DNA of 64,000 nt from Candidatus Omnitrophota bacterium. Its GTDB lineage: Bacteria; Omnitrophota; Gorgyraeia; Zapsychrales; Zapsychraceae. The notes beneath the pieces are model-generated. The model had not been told where the DNA came from. It did not search any database and saw only the letters and a program-made list of their open reading frames with translations. Each line of letters starts with the position of its first letter. The stretch's first letter is position 1. A program made the translations under genes and the position numbers. Location of the stretch: NCBI GenBank assembly GCA_020632495.1, contig JACKFL010000005.1, positions 1,116,001 to 1,180,000 of the forward strand, read 5' to 3'. Shown here in pieces: positions 61,783-64,000 of the stretch.

Positions 61783-61796
61783 AAAAGGAGAGATTC

Positions 61797-62024
61797 ATGT
61801 CCCCATTGAACGATATCATTGAATGGACGGAGTTCGGGACCGAACACCGGATCTACGTCAAACACTACGGCGACGAAAACGGCAAGGTGTGCATCCGCAT
61901 CGTCTATGAGGACGCCACGCACGATAAAGTCACCGAGATCAACATCCCCAACAAAAAACTCAAACCCTTTCTCGACGCGATCAACGGTAATCTGTTGACC
62001 AAGAAGTACGAGATCCGGGTCTAA
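61797..62024 (+). CDS. Small conserved-looking beta protein
   Basis: A 75-residue protein (WTEFGTEHRIYVKHYGDENG, VCIRIVYEDATHDKVTEINI, PNKKLKPFLDAINGNLL). It looks like a single beta sheet with a terminal helix. RBS AAAAAGGAGAG is strong. Function unknown; probably part of the 60954-62419 transcript. Confidence 0.6.
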   Translation: MSPLNDIIEWTEFGTEHRIYVKHYGDENGKVCIRIVYEDATHDKVTEINIPNKKLKPFLDAINGNLLTKKYEIRV

Positions 62025-62041
62025 GGGAGGCGCGCACCGCT

Positions 62042-62419
62042 ATGACCGTGGCCCACGTCTGCATCGTCGTCAGCCTGTTTATTCCCCTGGCCTGCTCGTG
62101 GTATGCCAAGTGGTCGGTGAAGGGTTATGACGGACATTCCCCGCGGTTGTTTCTGGCCACGCTCACCGGCCGGCAGCAGCGCGCCAATTTCGCCCAGCAG
62201 AATTTCTACGAGACCTTTCCCGCCTTTGCCGTGGGTGTGCTCGTCGCTCACTCCCTTCACGCGACTCAGGGGTTGATCGACGGCCTTGCCGTGTTTTGGG
62301 TGGCCGTCCGGATCGCCTACGCCTTGGTCTACATTGCCGACAATCATCCGCTGCGTTCGACGACATGGACGTTGTCCTTCCTCACGATCATCGCGCTGTA
62401 TGTGATCGGCGCGTTTTAA
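62042..62419 (+). CDS. MAPEG family membrane protein
   Basis: A 125-residue protein with four helices (about 4-22, 62-80, 85-102, 108-124). TGRQQRANFAQQNFYETFPA followed by FAVGVLVAHS is the MAPEG signature. The family comprises membrane-bound glutathione/eicosanoid enzymes; bacterial members are mostly uncharacterised. Confidence 0.88.
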   Translation: MTVAHVCIVVSLFIPLACSWYAKWSVKGYDGHSPRLFLATLTGRQQRANFAQQNFYETFPAFAVGVLVAHSLHATQGLIDGLAVFWVAVRIAYALVYIADNHPLRSTTWTLSFLTIIALYVIGAF

Positions 62420-62460
62420 ATGTGCCATGCGGGGCGTAAAGCCGTTTTATCGGCGGGGCA

Positions 62461-62898
62461 TTATTTTTGCTTCTGTTGGGAGCCTTTACGCGGTTCGTAG
62501 GGCATGCGGTATTTCTGGTAGATGGCCATGCGCGCGGCCTCGGATTCCTTTTCGATTTCTTCGGCCCGTTGCTCGATTTGTTGCTGCATTTCCTCTTTGT
62601 TCTGTGTCTTGAGTTTCTTAAAGTCCTCGCGAATCTGTTGCTTTTCCTCGCGTGACCCGGCCCTGAGTTCGCGATTGTGATACTCGGTGAATGTGTGGGT
62701 GTCCGTATCGATCCTTTGCCGGTTGAGCTTGGTGCGCATCTGCTGAATGTCTTTTTGCCGCTGGAGGTCCACGGCGTGTAACTCCTTTTTCATCTCACGC
62801 GGTTTGCGCGGTTTTTGTTCGGCGCCGGCCGGGGCGGCAAGCAGTGCTGCGGCGAAGACGGGCAGGATGAGCACGGTGTACGTTCGATTTTTTCGCAT
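62461..62898 (-). CDS. Secreted charged helical protein
   Basis: A 145-residue exported protein. A signal peptide (about 1-27, ending PAGAE) is followed by a long charged coiled coil (KPRKPREMKKELHAVDLQRQ through EMQQQIEQRAEEIEKESEAA). It may act as a periplasmic spacer or chaperone-like protein. ATG 62898 has an AAGGAGG RBS. Confidence 0.75.
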   Translation of the reverse strand: MRKNRTYTVLILPVFAAALLAAPAGAEQKPRKPREMKKELHAVDLQRQKDIQQMRTKLNRQRIDTDTHTFTEYHNRELRAGSREEKQQIREDFKKLKTQNKEEMQQQIEQRAEEIEKESEAARMAIYQKYRMPYEPRKGSQQKQK

Positions 62899-62960
62899 AA
62901 ACGACCTCCTTCGGGATACCATTGTAGGCCATGGCCGTCTCCGGTTCAAGCAGCGGTATA

Positions 62961-63028
62961 ATTAGGGACAGACGCCTTTTCTCCCATTTATACGGCCGGA
63001 AAATGGGGAAAAGGTGTCTGTCCCTAAT
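62961..63028. repeat. Long imperfect palindrome, GGGACAGACGCCTTTT-type
   Basis: ATTAGGGACAGACGCCTTTT and CTCCCATTT are inverted in AAATGGGG and AAAAGGTGTCTGTCCCTAAT, about 28 bp per arm with few mismatches and an 11-base centre. A half-copy occurs at 13566-13580. It resembles REP-type palindromes associated with RAYT transposases in other bacteria; none is in this window. Confidence 0.8.
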
Positions 63029-63031
63029 TTA

Positions 63032-63060
63032 TTGACAACGGCCCGATTGGCGATTACATT
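63032..63060 (+). promoter_or_regulatory. Candidate sigma-70 promoter before the giant protein gene
   Basis: TTGACA (63032-63037, perfect) and TACATT (63055-63060) with a 17-base spacer, about 110 bases before the ATG at 63170. It starts right at the edge of the long palindrome. Confidence 0.55.
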
Positions 63061-63169
63061 AGTATTATACTTATGTAACCTGCCATAAGACGTACTCGCG
63101 ATTCCCCGCCGCGGATTTCCCGCGTAATTTATCGTAACTTTACAAATTGCAGATGTTTACGTTTAGATT

Positions 63170-64000
63170 ATGAGGGGAATACCACTCCATATTGTTCTGA
63201 TTCTGACCATGATTCTTACCGGTGTGCCGGTGCCCGGGCAGGTTTGCGCCCAGCAGCGGCCGGCTTTACCGGCGGCAGGCAGCCGCATCGGAATCAGTCC
63301 CGCCTATACCCCCGCGACCCTGGCCGGGGTCAATATCGATCCGCGCCGGCCGTTTGATTTCGACTTCATTATCCATCCCGGCGACAGCGGCCTCAACGGA
63401 GAGGAGCTGCGCGGTGAGTCATTAAAGCTGATCAAGTATTTCATGGCGGCGCTGACCCTGGACGAAGAACAGCTGTGGGTCAATCTTTCGCCGTACGAAG
63501 CCGAGCGTGTCATCCCTGAGCGTTTCGGTCATACCGAGATGGGCCGCGACCTGCTCGCCCAGGATTACCTGCTGAAACAACTGACGGCATCGTTGATGTA
63601 CCCGGAAGACGAGTTGGGCGACCGCTTTTGGCAGCGTGTGAACCGCCTGGCCTATGAAAAGTTCGGCACGGCCGAGATCCCTTTAAACACCTTCAATAAA
63701 ATCTGGATCGTTCCCGACCGGGCGCGGGTCTACGAGCACGCCTCGGGCGCGGTGGTCATCGACAGTCATCTGAAGGTGATGTTGGAGGAGGATTACCTGG
63801 CCCTGGAACGGCATGCGGCGATTGCCGACACCGGGGAACGGCCGCCGGTCGAGACGAATGTGTCGCTTGAGGTGGTGCGCGAGGTTCTCATCCCCGAAAT
63901 CGAACGTGAGGTGAACCAGGGCCGCACCTTTGCCAACCTGCGGCAGATTTATCACGCCGTGATTCTGGCCGACTGGTACAAGGCCGCTCTGAAAAACAGT
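63170..64000 (+). CDS. Large secreted Omnitrophota-type protein, 5' end
   Basis: The open frame reaches the window edge (277 codons, no stop). A signal peptide (about 1-25, ending QVCAQQ) leads to DFDFIIHPGDSGLNG, LIKYFMAALTLDEEQLWVNL, SPYEAERVIPERFGHTEMGR and DLLAQDYLLKQLTASLMYPE. I recognise this block as the N-terminus of a long protein repeatedly seen in Omnitrophota genomes; its function is unknown. KIWIVPDRARVYEHASGAVV and VREVLIPEIEREVNQG follow. ATG 63170 gives the signal peptide. The gene continues past 64000. Confidence 0.85.
   Translation, partial: MRGIPLHIVLILTMILTGVPVPGQVCAQQRPALPAAGSRIGISPAYTPATLAGVNIDPRRPFDFDFIIHPGDSGLNGEELRGESLKLIKYFMAALTLDEEQLWVNLSPYEAERVIPERFGHTEMGRDLLAQDYLLKQLTASLMYPEDELGDRFWQRVNRLAYEKFGTAEIPLNTFNKIWIVPDRARVYEHASGAVVIDSHLKVMLEEDYLALERHAAIADTGERPPVETNVSLEVVREVLIPEIEREVNQGRTFANLRQIYHAVILADWYKAALKNS

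Noticed and set aside
1..64000. tRNA, rRNA or riboswitch genes
   Set aside because: No cloverleaf with conserved TTCGA-type arms, rRNA-like block or recognisable riboswitch core was found in the intergenic gaps. A covariance-model scan would be decisive.

Overview
The window reads as a chromosomal contig from an uncultured Gram-negative bacterium, most likely of the candidate phylum Omnitrophota (former OP3). The best single pointer is the partial gene running off the right end (63170-64000), which I recognise as a large secreted protein that recurs in Omnitrophota genomes. A PEP-CTERM protein, a very large secreted beta-rich protein, a periplasmic NrfHA nitrite reductase, a monomeric isocitrate dehydrogenase and many small secreted proteins of unknown function fit that lineage. 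No rRNA, tRNA, CRISPR array, integrase or full-length insertion sequence was found.

Region 1 (about 0.1-14.6 kb) is a defence island that is visibly AT-richer than the rest between about 1.7 and 13.1 kb. It holds a Fic AMP-transferase, a type I restriction-modification operon with two complete HsdM methyltransferases, HsdS, a small gene split by an in-frame stop, HsdR, a HEPN RNase, a NERD/topoisomerase-zinc-finger protein, a DUF262-HNH (GmrSD-like) nuclease, a broken and an intact copy of one HNH nuclease gene, a 5'(3')-deoxyribonucleotidase and a MazG-like pyrophosphohydrolase. Region 2 (14.6-23.5 kb) has a stand-alone RsmH, two small genes bracketed by two related 135-bp repeats, and an operon of a regulator made of four tandem excisionase-type HTH domains coupled to a 1876-residue secreted protein. 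Region 3 (23.5-34.1 kb) carries isocitrate dehydrogenase, a HigBA module, an orphan XRE antitoxin-like gene coupled to a glycosyltransferase-like gene, a radical SAM-double cupin fusion, NrfHA, and a BrnTA module between two related repeats.

Region 4 (34.1-46 kb) is membrane and envelope housekeeping: MgtC-like protein, cyclopropane fatty acid synthase, several secreted proteins, a PEP-CTERM protein, SixA, a YkgJ-type protein, a BaiN-type flavoprotein and a gamma-glutamylcyclotransferase-like protein. Region 5 (46.1-50.7 kb) is a tight five-gene operon (Ldh-type oxidoreductase, CTP-type nucleotidyltransferase, CDP-glycerol-type phosphotransferase, two methyltransferases) that probably makes and attaches a CDP-activated group on a surface polymer. 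Region 6 (50.9-64 kb) mixes a lone receiver domain, secreted and membrane proteins, a dienelactone hydrolase-like protein, a WG-repeat protein, a two-subunit IorAB-type molybdenum hydroxylase, a GH26-like glycosidase, an EthD protein, a CoA-binding protein, a MAPEG protein and the Omnitrophota-type giant protein.

The intergenic space is unusually structured. Several families of dispersed palindromes recur, including a hairpin family with a conserved 10-nt loop and a stem that varies with compensating changes, and a GGGGACAGTCCCC-type family. No transposase that could move them is in the window.
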